DNA of 64,000 nt from NCEH01 sp043195195 (GTDB taxonomy: Bacteria; Pseudomonadota; Alphaproteobacteria; Rhizobiales; Xanthobacteraceae), in assembly GCF_043195195.1 (NCBI RefSeq), contig NZ_JBAFWT010000005.1:186001-250000 (forward strand), given 5' to 3'. Every line of letters starts with the position of its first letter. Within the stretch, counting starts at the first letter, position 1. Positions 32,221 to 40,686 of the stretch are shown piece by piece. Both the position numbers and the translations under genes were made by a program. The notes under the pieces are model-generated. The model saw nothing but the letters and a program-made list of their open reading frames with translations, had not been told where the DNA came from and made no database searches.

Positions 32221-34731
32221 TCATCCCAGGAGGGTCGTCGTCGCGGTCGAATCCACCCCGAGGAGGCTCGCCACCACGAAACTGGCCGCCACAAGACTTG
32301 CCGCCGCCGAGGTGGCGGCATGCGCCGTGTCGAGCGCGGCGGACCATTCGACAAGCGCCGAATGATATTGGCCGGCGACGTTGTTGAGGTTCAGTTCATC
32401 GAGCGTCACGTCAAGCAGGATATAGCTGTGCTTGTTGTCGGTGATGTCGATCACCGTCGAGCCGTCGACTTCGCTGATCGAGAAGGCGCCGGCCTGCATC
32501 GTGCCGAAATCCAGCGTGTCGGTGAGGGGCGAAAAGTCGGTGATGAGATCCTGCTTGCCCCAGTTCCAGGTGATCTCGACCGTCATCGGGTCGTGGGTCG
32601 CAGCGGTGCTCACCACGGCGTCGAGCACGCCGTTTCCGCCGATCACCACGTCGGGCTTCAGGGTCGAGGCGGCGGCGATCTGCGACAGAGACTGGCCCTC
32701 CACCCAACTCGCATGGGCGGCGGCGATCACGCTTTCGGCGCTGCCGGTGGCATCGCTGGCGAGGTCGTAGAACATCATGCCGCCGAGCCCGAGACCCTGC
32801 GCCCATTCCGACTTCAGTGCGATCGAGGACGGAGTCTCGACCGAGGAGAAGATGCCGAGGGCCTCGTTATAGACATAGGCCGCCTGGGCATCGTCGTCCC
32901 AATACAGCTTCCATCCGCTGTCGGCGGTCTGCAGGTCGGCGAGGATCTGGCTGTAGTCGTAATGGCCAAGGCCGCTGCCACCCGTGGGAAGGCCCGTGCT
33001 TTGCGCGTGCAGCCCCCCGTCGCCGCCGTCCGCGACACCCGACCAGGCGCTGGTATAGAGTGGGGCGCCCAGCACCATCTTGGCCGGGTCGATGCCGGCG
33101 ATCAGATACTGCGCCACCGCGTTCTCGATGCCGATGCCGTCGGACGTATTCTCCAGCGGCGCAAGGTGGCCGGTGGTGGTCTCCCACGTGCCGTGGAAGT
33201 CGTAGGCCATCATGTTGAACCAGTCGACATAAGGCTCAAGGCCCGCAAGATTGAAGCCGGCGATCTGGTCGGTGCCCACGGGCGAGGCCACGGAGATGGT
33301 GTAGTCGCGGCCGGTCTCGCGCTCCAGCCCGTCCAGCGCATGGCGCACGCTGGCCAGCAGCAGGGCATAATTCTCGGCATCCTCCGGCCGTCCGTTGCCG
33401 GGATACTCCCAGTCGAAATCCACGCCGTCGAACATGGGGTAGGTCTTGAGGAAGTCCACCAGGGACTGGGCGAAGGTCTCGCGGCTGTCCGCGGTCGCTG
33501 CGGCGTCGCTGAAATTGGCCGAGAGCGCCGCGCCACCCACGGTGATGGAGACCTTCAGGTCGGGATGCGCGGCCTTCAATTCTGCGATCTGGTGGTAATT
33601 GCCCGCCAGCCCCTGCCCGGCGGTGTCGGCCACGCCATCCACGCTGTCGGCTGCGGAAAACAGCATCTGCGTATCGACATAGGGATCCCACATGGCGATG
33701 CGGCCGTCCGCGTCGATATAGGCGGCGGCATAGATGAGATTGGTGAGCTGGTCCGCCGGGACATCGGAGATCGTGTAATTGTGGTCGTAGACGGTCCAGT
33801 CGGCGAAATAGCCCGCGAGGATCGGCCCCGTGGACGTGCCGTTTGCAGGGGTCTGAGAGACCGGTGTCTCGACCACCGGCGTTTCGGCAACAGGGGTCTC
33901 CACGGCCGGCGTTTCCGCGACGGGTGTCTCGGCGACGGGTGTCTCGGTGGGCGCCACCACGACCACTGGCGTGTTCACCACCGGAGTCTCCGCAGCAGGA
34001 GCCTCCGCAACGGGGGTCTCCGCCACCGGCGCCTCGGTGACAGGCGTTGCGACGACCGGCGGGATTTGGGCGACCGGATCGAGGGCAGGTTCGGCCGGGA
34101 TTTCGGCCGGCGCGCTGTGCGCCGCGGTGAGCGCTGTCGCCCATGTTTCCAGTCCCGAGGGGTCCCGTCCGGTGATGTTGGACAAGGACAGGTCCGCCAG
34201 CGCGACGCCCGCGAGCGTATAGGTCTGCAGGCTGGAAGGGATGGTGATGACGGTGGAGCCGTCCACTTCCGACAGGGTGAACTGGGCGGCGCTGAACCAG
34301 CCGAAATCCAGCATGTCATGGGCGGGATCGAAGGCGATGGTCTGGTCGCTCGCCCATCCCCAGGTGATGGCGACTTCCTGTCCCAGCCCCGCATTGCCGC
34401 CGAATGCGCCGTCGCCGGGGTCGAGGATGCGGCTCCAGGCGACGAGGGCGGATGCGTTCAGCGCGGTGATGTTGGCGAGCGACAGCTCGGCCAATGTGAC
34501 GCCGCGCAAGGTGTAGGTCTCGGCGCAGGAGGGGATGGCGATAACCACCGACCCGTCGACCTCCGCGACCGTGAAGGTGTCGTCGGAGAACCAGCCGAAA
34601 TCCAGCGTGTCGTGCGCCGGGTCGAAGTCGAGCACGGTCTGCGTGGCCCAGCTCCAGGTCAAAGCGGTGACGGTGCCGGGATCGCCTGCGGTCAACATTT
34701 CCGGTAGGTTTGCAGTGTTCCCGCTCGACAT
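32221..34731 (-). CDS. GH18 glycoside hydrolase with repeated unnamed domains
   Basis: The protein has 836 residues from the ATG at 34731 (GGAGG 7 bases before). Two repeats of about 85 residues (20-105 and 108-195; D-F-D-P-A-H-D-T-L-D-F-G-W-F, E-V-D-G-S-x-V-I-x-I-P-S) are followed by a linker of A-E-T-P-V repeats (about 228-296). Next is a GH18 domain (about 303-640) with D-G-V-D-F-D-W-E, catalytic Glu442, and a third copy of the repeat near 717-790. No signal peptide is present and the C-terminus ends hydrophobic (L-V-A-A-S-F-V-V-A-S-L-L), suggesting type I secretion. Substrate likely chitin or another GlcNAc polymer. Confidence 0.88.
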   Translation of the reverse strand: MSSGNTANLPEMLTAGDPGTVTALTWSWATQTVLDFDPAHDTLDFGWFSDDTFTVAEVDGSVVIAIPSCAETYTLRGVTLAELSLANITALNASALVAWSRILDPGDGAFGGNAGLGQEVAITWGWASDQTIAFDPAHDMLDFGWFSAAQFTLSEVDGSTVITIPSSLQTYTLAGVALADLSLSNITGRDPSGLETWATALTAAHSAPAEIPAEPALDPVAQIPPVVATPVTEAPVAETPVAEAPAAETPVVNTPVVVVAPTETPVAETPVAETPAVETPVAETPVVETPVSQTPANGTSTGPILAGYFADWTVYDHNYTISDVPADQLTNLIYAAAYIDADGRIAMWDPYVDTQMLFSAADSVDGVADTAGQGLAGNYHQIAELKAAHPDLKVSITVGGAALSANFSDAAATADSRETFAQSLVDFLKTYPMFDGVDFDWEYPGNGRPEDAENYALLLASVRHALDGLERETGRDYTISVASPVGTDQIAGFNLAGLEPYVDWFNMMAYDFHGTWETTTGHLAPLENTSDGIGIENAVAQYLIAGIDPAKMVLGAPLYTSAWSGVADGGDGGLHAQSTGLPTGGSGLGHYDYSQILADLQTADSGWKLYWDDDAQAAYVYNEALGIFSSVETPSSIALKSEWAQGLGLGGMMFYDLASDATGSAESVIAAAHASWVEGQSLSQIAAASTLKPDVVIGGNGVLDAVVSTAATHDPMTVEITWNWGKQDLITDFSPLTDTLDFGTMQAGAFSISEVDGSTVIDITDNKHSYILLDVTLDELNLNNVAGQYHSALVEWSAALDTAHAATSAAASLVAASFVVASLLGVDSTATTTLLG
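33840..34070. repeat. Coding tandem repeats of the Ala-Glu-Thr-Pro-Val linker
   Basis: Units of 15 and 30 bases built around GAGACGCCGGTGGC-like sequence encode the repeated AETPV motif between the N-terminal repeats and the GH18 domain of the gene at 32221. Imperfect unit copies suggest expansion and contraction by slippage, so linker length may differ among strains. Confidence 0.7.
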
Positions 34732-34993
34732 GCGTGCCTCCTGCCGCGCCACCGCTTGAAGCGTTAGAACGAGTCGCCAGCGGTCAGCGTTGAAATCAGA
34801 ATGGGGGAACAGCGGGTCACTTGTCGAGCAGGTTTTTACAGAAGCTATGCTCAACCAATTGGTTCATTCCTGCAAATTTAACCAACCAGTATTTTCAGTT
34901 CGACAGTATTTGTCTCACCGCGATGGCCGCGATAACCCTAGGCAATGAAGGTATTGGGGTGGGACCTCCGGGCGCGGCGGTCGGTTCGGGACG
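34732..34993. other. Intergenic region between GH18 and asparaginase genes
   Basis: About 260 bases lie between the GH18 start and the end of the asparaginase-family gene, both on the minus strand. The middle (34840-34915) is AT-richer than the surroundings, with ACCAATTGGTT at 34854-34864, an 11-base palindrome, and a second AACCAACCAG at 34878. This is a plausible promoter region for the GH18 gene. No gene is seen here. Confidence 0.45.
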
Positions 34994-35983
34994 TCAGGGC
35001 GAGGCGAACCAGGGCGCGAGGTCTTGTGGGCGGACGATGCCGTGGGCGAGCAGCAATTGCAGCAGCAGCCGCGCCCGCACGGGGTTGAGATCCTGTGCCG
35101 GGACGAAGCCGAAAGCTTCGTCATCCACTTCCCGGCGCGGCAATACCGGCCCGGCCGGCAAGCGGCTCGCGCGGACCACGGGACTCCCCGCCGCAACCGC
35201 CGCCGCAAGGGCCGCCAGCACGCCCTTTGGCGCATTGCCGCCGCCCATCCCCGCCAGCACCAGGCCCCTTGCACCGAGCGCACGGGCGGCCTCGACCATC
35301 CCGGCCCCCATGCCGGCATGGGCATAGAGGATCGCGACCTGCGGCAGCGCCTGTGCGGGCAAAGCCAGCAGCGGGTGGCGGCGGGCGGGCGGGGCATGAA
35401 ACACCACCTCGCCCCCGGCGATGCGGCCCAGCGCGCCGCGGTGCGGCGAGGCAAAGGCGTCCAGCGCCAGCGTATGGAGCTTGGTCACGTCCGTGGCGCT
35501 ATGAATCTCGCCGTGCAGCACCGCGACGATGCCGTGGGCGGCGGTGTCCGGCGCCAGCGCGACACGCGCCGCTTGGAGCAGGTTGTCCGGCCCATCGGGA
35601 TGCGGGTCGCTGGCCGGACGCATGGCGCCGGTCAGCACCACCGGGATCCTCGGTGCCAGCACGCAGTTCAGGAAGAAGGCGGTTTCCTCCAGCGTATCGG
35701 TGCCGTGGGTGATGACGATGCCATCCACCCCGCCATCCCCACCGCCATCCGCGTCGAGCGCCGCGATGCGGGCGGCGAGGCGGCGCCACACGGTCTCGTC
35801 CATGTCCTGGCTGCCGATGGCGGCGACCGGCTCGGTGGTGATGCGGGCGAGCGCGGCGAGCTGCGGCACCGCCGCCACCAGCGTGTCGGGCGCGAGCGCG
35901 CCGGCGGCATAGCCGACCCCGCTCCCGGTTTCAGCGGTGCCCGCGATCGTGCCGCCGGTGGCGAGAATGACGAGATGCGGCAC
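34994..35983 (-). CDS. L-asparaginase-family amidohydrolase
   Basis: The protein has 329 residues from a GTG at 35983, preceded by AAGGAGGAG at the right distance; longer starts at 36019 or 36043 lack such a site. The asparaginase/glutaminase signatures are both present: A-T-G-G-T-I-A-G (nucleophile Thr12) and H-G-T-D-T-L-E-E (Thr95-Asp96). No signal peptide is visible, so it should act in the cytoplasm, releasing ammonia from asparagine or a related amide. It is divergent from the gene at 36112. Confidence 0.9.
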   Translation of the reverse strand: MPHLVILATGGTIAGTAETGSGVGYAAGALAPDTLVAAVPQLAALARITTEPVAAIGSQDMDETVWRRLAARIAALDADGGGDGGVDGIVITHGTDTLEETAFFLNCVLAPRIPVVLTGAMRPASDPHPDGPDNLLQAARVALAPDTAAHGIVAVLHGEIHSATDVTKLHTLALDAFASPHRGALGRIAGGEVVFHAPPARRHPLLALPAQALPQVAILYAHAGMGAGMVEAARALGARGLVLAGMGGGNAPKGVLAALAAAVAAGSPVVRASRLPAGPVLPRREVDDEAFGFVPAQDLNPVRARLLLQLLLAHGIVRPQDLAPWFASP

Positions 35984-36111
35984 CTTCGGGCTCCTCCTTG
36001 CGAAGCGGGCGGCGACCATCGCCCGCCGGGTCGCCGCATTCAAGCGTCGGGGCGCTTGACGCTATGGCCGCGCCGCCGGACAGTGGGGTGGGCGGAAAAG
36101 ACAGGAATTTC

Positions 36112-37605
36112 ATGTTTGATTCCATGAAGATCGAGCGCCATCTCGACAAAGCGAGCTTCAAGGCGCTGGAACCTGGCCTGCGCGAAGGGCTGCTGGACCT
36201 CCAGTCGGAGCTGATCGCCCAGAAGCGGCGCACCGTGCTCATTCTCATCAATGGCGCGGACGGCGCGGGAAAGGGCGGGGTGCTCAACCAGCTTTACGGC
36301 TGGCTGGACGCGCGCAAGCTGACGACCCTGACCTATGATGCGCCCACGGACGAGGAGCGCGCCCGCCCGGAGATCTGGAAATATTGGCGCGACATGCCGG
36401 CCCATGGCGAAATCGGCATCATCCTCGGCTCCTGGTATCACACGCCTATCAAGGCCGATGCGCTCGGCGGACCTGACGGGGCGAACCTCACCCAGGCGCT
36501 GGACGCCATCAATCGCTTCGAGGCGATGCTGCATGCCGAGGGGGTGCTGCTGCTGAAGCTGTGGCTCTATCTCGACCCCAAGGACGCCCAGGCCCGGTTG
36601 AAAGCGCTGGACGAGGGGCCGACCGACCGGCCGGTGGTGCGCGAATGGACAGACATCACCAGCAAGAAGGCGCGTCGCCGCCTGGAGGCAAGCGCCGCCG
36701 AGGGGTTCCGCCAGACCTCCACCGGCATCGCCCCCTGGACCATCGTCCCGGCCGCGGATCCGCATTATTGCGCCATCGCGGTCGGTAATGCCTTGATGGA
36801 ACTTCTGTTGCGCGCGACCGCGGCGCCGGCGGTTGCGGCCGGCGCACCTGTGCCCGCCCGTGCGATGCCGATCCCGGCAGCTCTTCCGGCGGTGAGCATT
36901 CTGTCCACCCTCGACTTCAGCAAGGCGCTGGACGAGGAGACCTATCGCGCGCAGATCGATGTGGAGCAGCAGCGCATCACCCGCCTCACCATTTCACGGG
37001 GCTTCGCCAAGCGCGGTCTCGTCTGTGCGTTCGAGGGCAGCGATGCGGCGGGCAAGAGCACCACCATCATGCGCCTGCGCGAAGCGCTCGACCCCCGGCG
37101 CTTTCGCGTCCATCCCATTTCCGCCCCCACCGACGAGGAGCGGGCGCGGCCCTATCTCTGGCGGTTCTGGCGCCGCATCCCGGGGCGCGGCAATACCGCC
37201 GTGTTCGATCGCTCCTGGTATGGCCGGGTGCTGGTGGAGCGGGTGGAGAACCTGACCCCGCAGGAGGATTGGGGGCGCGCCTATGGCGAGATCAATGATT
37301 TTGAAGGCCAGCTGACCGAGGCGGGCTATGTGCTGGCGAAATTCTGGCTCGCCATCAGTCCGGAAGAGCAGGCCCGCCGTTTCGCCGAGCGGGAGCGCGT
37401 CGCCTATAAGCGCTTCAAGCTCACCCCGGAAGATTGGCGCAACCGGGAAAAATGGCCGCTCTACGAGCAGGCGGTGACCGATATGGTGGACCGCACCAGC
37501 ACCTTCTATGCCCCCTGGACGCTAGTGGAGGCAGAGAACAAGCGTTACGCGCGCGTGACAGTGCTGCGCACCATCGCCGACCGCCTGGAGGAGGCGCTCG
37601 GCTGA
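36112..37605 (+). CDS. pap: Polyphosphate:AMP phosphotransferase (two-domain PPK2)
   Basis: The protein has 497 residues from the ATG at 36112 (AGGAA upstream). Two PPK2 domains lie in tandem, each with its own P-loop: N-G-A-D-G-A-G-K-G (48-56) and E-G-S-D-A-A-G-K-S-T (about 308-317), each followed by P-T-D-E-E-R-A-R-P and a W-Y lid motif. The Ala/Pro-rich stretch around 240-265 joins them. This is the class II layout that phosphorylates AMP to ADP using polyphosphate. It is a single gene with no obvious partner. Confidence 0.93.
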   Translation: MFDSMKIERHLDKASFKALEPGLREGLLDLQSELIAQKRRTVLILINGADGAGKGGVLNQLYGWLDARKLTTLTYDAPTDEERARPEIWKYWRDMPAHGEIGIILGSWYHTPIKADALGGPDGANLTQALDAINRFEAMLHAEGVLLLKLWLYLDPKDAQARLKALDEGPTDRPVVREWTDITSKKARRRLEASAAEGFRQTSTGIAPWTIVPAADPHYCAIAVGNALMELLLRATAAPAVAAGAPVPARAMPIPAALPAVSILSTLDFSKALDEETYRAQIDVEQQRITRLTISRGFAKRGLVCAFEGSDAAGKSTTIMRLREALDPRRFRVHPISAPTDEERARPYLWRFWRRIPGRGNTAVFDRSWYGRVLVERVENLTPQEDWGRAYGEINDFEGQLTEAGYVLAKFWLAISPEEQARRFAERERVAYKRFKLTPEDWRNREKWPLYEQAVTDMVDRTSTFYAPWTLVEAENKRYARVTVLRTIADRLEEALG

Positions 37606-37680
37606 GGCCGCGCCCCGCGCAGCCAAGGGCAAGGCGGGGCTCGTTAGAGACTGTTTGAAAATCCACCTCTCCCGTTCCTC

Positions 37681-37702
37681 ACCTCTCCCCCACGGGAGAG
37701 GT
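37681..37702. repeat. GC-rich hairpin repeat
   Basis: ACCTCTCCC and GGGAGAGGT form a 9-bp stem with a 4-base loop, followed by AGCGGGCGGGTGAGGGGGG. This layout is typical of the short palindromic repeats scattered between genes in Hyphomicrobiales. It lies about 75 bases after the pap stop and may end its transcript. Confidence 0.55.
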
Positions 37703-37756
37703 CGACCGCGCAGCGGGCGGGTGAGGGGGGCCCGTGTCGATCGGCGCTTTCCGGAG

Positions 37757-37866
37757 CGTCGTGGCCGGGCGCGTCCCGGCCATCCACGCGGCGAGGCCAG
37801 GGCCAAGACTCACAGGATGCGCCAAGCGGTTCGGCGTGGATCGCGGGCACAAGGCCGGGCAAGACG
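37757..37866. repeat. Inverted pair of REP-like interspersed elements
   Basis: The unit at 37757-37789 contains TGGCCGGG-CGCGT-CCCGGCCA followed by TCCACGC. A second unit at 37834-37866 starts GCGTGGA and contains GCGGGCACAAGGCCGGGC, so it is the inverted counterpart. The pattern (T)GGCCGGGnnnnnCCCGGCCATCCACG is a familiar interspersed palindrome of alphaproteobacterial genomes. Two facing copies form a BIME-like unit between convergent genes. Confidence 0.65.
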
Positions 37867-37926
37867 ATAAGGGATCGCGCAGCCCCCCCTTTTTTCGCAT
37901 TTCCAAACCGGCTCTGAGTGCCGAAG

Positions 37927-37957
37927 TTCTGCGGAAAATTGAAGTTCCTCCGCAGAA
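37927..37957. terminator. Stem-loop between convergent genes
   Basis: TTCTGCGGA (37927-37935) pairs with TCCGCAGAA (37949-37957) around a 13-base loop. It stands in the AT-richer part of the gap between pap and rutF, which converge. It could terminate either transcript, though T-runs are short. Confidence 0.4.
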
Positions 37958-38005
37958 TAATGCGAAAAATCACCCTTTCCGCACGGTTCTTCTTCCGGAA
38001 AATAG

Positions 38006-38021
38006 TGTTTCACGTGAAACA
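38006..38021. promoter_or_regulatory. parS, ParB-binding chromosome-partition site
   Basis: TGTTTCACGTGAAACA is a perfect 16-base match to the conserved bacterial parS palindrome. It lies in a noncoding gap between convergent genes, so coding constraint does not explain it. Chromosomal parS sites cluster near the replication origin, so this region is probably origin-proximal. No parA or parB gene is in the window. Confidence 0.88.
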
Positions 38022-38072
38022 TTTCACGCAAATCCAAGCATTTGCGGGCGTTTTGGAGGGGGAGGGGACGCC

Positions 38073-38615
38073 CTATTGCGAGGTTCCCTCATGAATCGCG
38101 TGATAGCGCCGATCGAAATAGATCAAGGCTTCGCCCGCACCGCCGACGGCGAGGCCCACCACCTCGCAGAACAAGACGCAATGGGTGCCCACATCCACCG
38201 TGCGGGCGATCCTGCAGTCGAATGCCGCGACCGCATCCGCCAACACCGGCGCGCCGGTGGCCGCGTGCGCCCATTGGGCCGCCGCGAAGCGGTCCTCCAT
38301 GGGCGTCTTGCCGCCGAACAGGTTGGACAATCCCTTGTGCGCCGGGGCGAGGGTGTTCACGCACAGCACGCCGTTCGCCTGGAACGCCGGACTGACGGAC
38401 GCGCCGCGATTGAGGCACACCAGCAAGGTGGGCGGGGTGTCGGTGACGCTGCACACCGCCGAGGCGGTAAATCCCGCCCGCCCACCGGGTCCGTCGGTGG
38501 TCACGACGTTCACCGCCGCGCCGAAGCGGGACATGGCGTCGCGATAGCTCTGCTGGGTCACGGCCGGGGCATTGGCCGCGCCGGCCGCCGCCGGCGGTTC
38601 TTGGCTTACGATCAT
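38073..38615 (-). CDS. rutF: Flavin reductase RutF-like
   Basis: The protein has 180 residues from the ATG at 38615. It matches E. coli RutF through most of its length: F-R/Y-R-D-A-M-S near 31, A-A-V-N-V-V-T-T-D-G-P, F-T-A-S-A-V-C-S-V-T-D-T-P-P-T-L and N-L-F-G-G-K-T-P-M-E. It would reduce FMN with NADH to feed the monooxygenase encoded at 39329. In E. coli RutF serves RutA in uracil ring opening; here RutA is replaced by a different monooxygenase. It is the last gene of the operon. Confidence 0.9.
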   Translation of the reverse strand: MIVSQEPPAAAGAANAPAVTQQSYRDAMSRFGAAVNVVTTDGPGGRAGFTASAVCSVTDTPPTLLVCLNRGASVSPAFQANGVLCVNTLAPAHKGLSNLFGGKTPMEDRFAAAQWAHAATGAPVLADAVAAFDCRIARTVDVGTHCVLFCEVVGLAVGGAGEALIYFDRRYHAIHEGTSQ

Positions 38616-38652
38616 GATGACCTTCCAAGTGGGCGGGGAGGGGCGCCCCGGC

Positions 38653-39255
38653 TCACGCCAGGACGCACGCCTCGGAGAAGTCGAAGCGCGGCAGCCGGTC
38701 GAATACGCCCGAGGGATCGCCATGGCCGAGATTGACCAGGAAGTTGGCCGTCCAGGTCGTTCCCGCGAAAAAGGCCTCGTTCACCAAGGCCTTGTCGAAG
38801 CCGCCCATGGGGCCGGCATCGAGCCCAAGCGCGCGGGCGGCGAGGATCAGATAGGCGCCTTGCAAGGTGCCGTTCAGAAAGGCGGTCTCGCGCGCCGCCT
38901 CCGGGCTCGACGTGAACCAGGATTTGGCGTCCGCATGGGGAAACAGCTTGGGCAGGTGATCGTAGAAGGCTTCGTCACGGGCCACGATCACCGTCACCGG
39001 GGCGGCCATGGTCTTCTCCAGATTGCCCTTGGACAGGGCCGGGCGCAGCTTTTCCTTGCCCTCCGCCGTGCGCACGAAGACGAAGCGGCCGGGTGAGCAA
39101 TTGGCCGAGGTGGGACCCATCTTCAGCAGGTCATAGAGTTCGACCAGGGTTTGGTCGGAGATCTTGCCGTCGCGCCATTTGTTGTGGGAGCGGGCGGTGC
39201 GGAACAAGGTATCGAGCGCGTCTTGGGAAACGGCTCCGGTCTCGGTTTCGGGCAT
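38653..39255 (-). CDS. rutE: RutE-like nitroreductase-family reductase
   Basis: The protein has 200 residues from the ATG at 39255. It closely resembles E. coli RutE: G-P-T-S-A-N-C-S-P, E-K-L-R-P-A-L-S-K-G-N, S-W-F-T-S-S-P and A-R-A-L-G-L-D-A-G-P-M can be read. RutE is given as the malonic semialdehyde reductase of the Rut pathway, so a C3 aldehyde or a similar reactive product is expected here. It lies between the monooxygenase and rutF genes on the same strand. Confidence 0.9.
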   Translation of the reverse strand: MPETETGAVSQDALDTLFRTARSHNKWRDGKISDQTLVELYDLLKMGPTSANCSPGRFVFVRTAEGKEKLRPALSKGNLEKTMAAPVTVIVARDEAFYDHLPKLFPHADAKSWFTSSPEAARETAFLNGTLQGAYLILAARALGLDAGPMGGFDKALVNEAFFAGTTWTANFLVNLGHGDPSGVFDRLPRFDFSEACVLA

Positions 39256-39328
39256 TGTGGTCTCTCCGTGTGGCGAAGGCGGCGGCGTGCCTCTGCGCCG
39301 CCGCACCGGCCTCAGAACGCGTGCAAAC

Positions 39329-40642
39329 TCAGAAGGCTTGCAGATTGTCGCGCAAGGTCTGGTGGCTATAGGCGGTGCGGGTCAGGCCGCGCCGCTGCAA
39401 AGCCGGCACGAGGCCGTCGGCCACCTCCATGATGTAGCGGCGCGAGACCCGCAGCACCGGCGTGGTGATGAGGAAGCCGTCGCCGCCCACCTCGTCCATC
39501 ACTTCGCCCATGCGCTCCGCCACCTGGTCCGGCGTGCCGATCAGCTCGACCGATGAGACGAGGCCGCCGCCGCCGTCCACCACCAGTTCGCGCACGGTCT
39601 TGCCCGAGCCCCATTGCTGGAACTTGTCGAGCGTGCCGGATTCCCCGTTGGTGACGAGCTTTTCCGGCAGCGGCTTATCCACGTCATAGATCGAGAAATC
39701 GATCTCGGTGATGGCCGAGAGGGAGGACAGGGTATCGTTGATGAAATGCGGCGAGGAGACCTGGCGCTGGTACTTTGCCTTCGCCTCCTCCTCGGTTTCC
39801 CCGAGCGTCGGGGTGATGCAGAACAGCACCTTGATTTCATTGGGATCGCGGCCGAGCTTCACGGCCCGGGCGCGGATATCGTCCCGGAACTTCTTCATCT
39901 CGGCGACGCCGCTCGCCACCGAGATGATGGAATCCGCGTGGAGCGCCGCAAAATCCCGCCCGCGCGGCGAGGCGCCGGCCTGCACATAGACCGGCCGACC
40001 CTGGGGCGAGGGAACCGTGTTCAGCGGCCCGCGCACCTGGAAATACTTGCCCTTGTGGTCGATGGTGCGGACCTTGGCGGGATCGGCATAGACGCCATTC
40101 GCGCGGTCGAGGACGATCGCGTCCTCGTCCCAGCTGTCGAACAGCTTGCCGACCACTTCCATGTATTCGTCGGCCATCTCGTAGCGGGTTTCGCGCAGCG
40201 GCAGCTTGTCCATGCCGAAATTCTGCGCCGAGAGGTCCTCCGCCGAGGTCACGATATTCCAGCCGAAGCGGCCGCGCGTCAGGCTGTCGATGGTGGAGCA
40301 CAGGCGCGCCAGCAAGAACGGGGGATAGGCCATGGTGGACATGGTGGCCACCACGCCGAGGTGGCTGGTCGCCATGCCCATGGCGGTGGCCAGCGGGGCC
40401 GGATCGTGCTTCGGCACCATCATGGCGTTCTTCAGCGCGAAATCGCGCGAGCCGCCGAAGGTCTCGGGGACCATCAGCTTGTCCTCGATCATGATGTAGT
40501 CGAAGCAGGCGCGTTCCAGCGTCTGCGCCATCTCCACATAGAAGCGGCCATCCCAGGGATAGCCGCCATTGCCGAACGGCTCGCGCCATTCGTCGGGGGT
40601 GAAGTTCATGAACCAGGCCAAGTGAAAGGGTTGCGCGACCAT
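39329..40642 (-). CDS. NtaA/SnaA/DszA-family FMNH2-dependent monooxygenase
   Basis: The protein has 437 residues from the ATG at 40642. It is a bacterial-luciferase-like barrel of the nitrilotriacetate/dibenzothiophene monooxygenase group: G-R-F-G-W-N-I-V-T-S near 125, E-Y-M-E-V-V-G-K-L-F-D-S-W near 160 and V-Q-A-G-A-S-P-R-G-R-D-F-A near 220. It is not RutA, which is about 360 residues and differs in these segments. With RutF-type reductase and RutE downstream and an importer upstream, it probably oxidises and opens a nitrogen-containing compound. Confidence 0.9.
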   Translation of the reverse strand: MVAQPFHLAWFMNFTPDEWREPFGNGGYPWDGRFYVEMAQTLERACFDYIMIEDKLMVPETFGGSRDFALKNAMMVPKHDPAPLATAMGMATSHLGVVATMSTMAYPPFLLARLCSTIDSLTRGRFGWNIVTSAEDLSAQNFGMDKLPLRETRYEMADEYMEVVGKLFDSWDEDAIVLDRANGVYADPAKVRTIDHKGKYFQVRGPLNTVPSPQGRPVYVQAGASPRGRDFAALHADSIISVASGVAEMKKFRDDIRARAVKLGRDPNEIKVLFCITPTLGETEEEAKAKYQRQVSSPHFINDTLSSLSAITEIDFSIYDVDKPLPEKLVTNGESGTLDKFQQWGSGKTVRELVVDGGGGLVSSVELIGTPDQVAERMGEVMDEVGGDGFLITTPVLRVSRRYIMEVADGLVPALQRRGLTRTAYSHQTLRDNLQAF

Positions 40643-40686
40643 GTGGCGTGCTCCGAGGCTTTGGATGTTGAAGGCGGGCTTGGCTT

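Noticed and set aside
32161..32230. NtrC enhancer site upstream of the sigma-54 promoter
   Set aside because: ACCAT and ATGGT halves exist near 32202-32220, but spacing does not fit the GCACC-N5-GGTGC NtrC consensus.
32197..34707. Open + strand frame of 836 residues opposite the GH18 gene
   Set aside because: The minus strand has a GH18 catalytic motif, domain repeats and a good ribosome-binding site; the + frame is a codon-bias shadow without recognisable domains.
39660..39685. DnaA-box-like TTATCCACG
   Set aside because: A single near match inside the coding sequence of the monooxygenase; no cluster, so no sign of an origin here.
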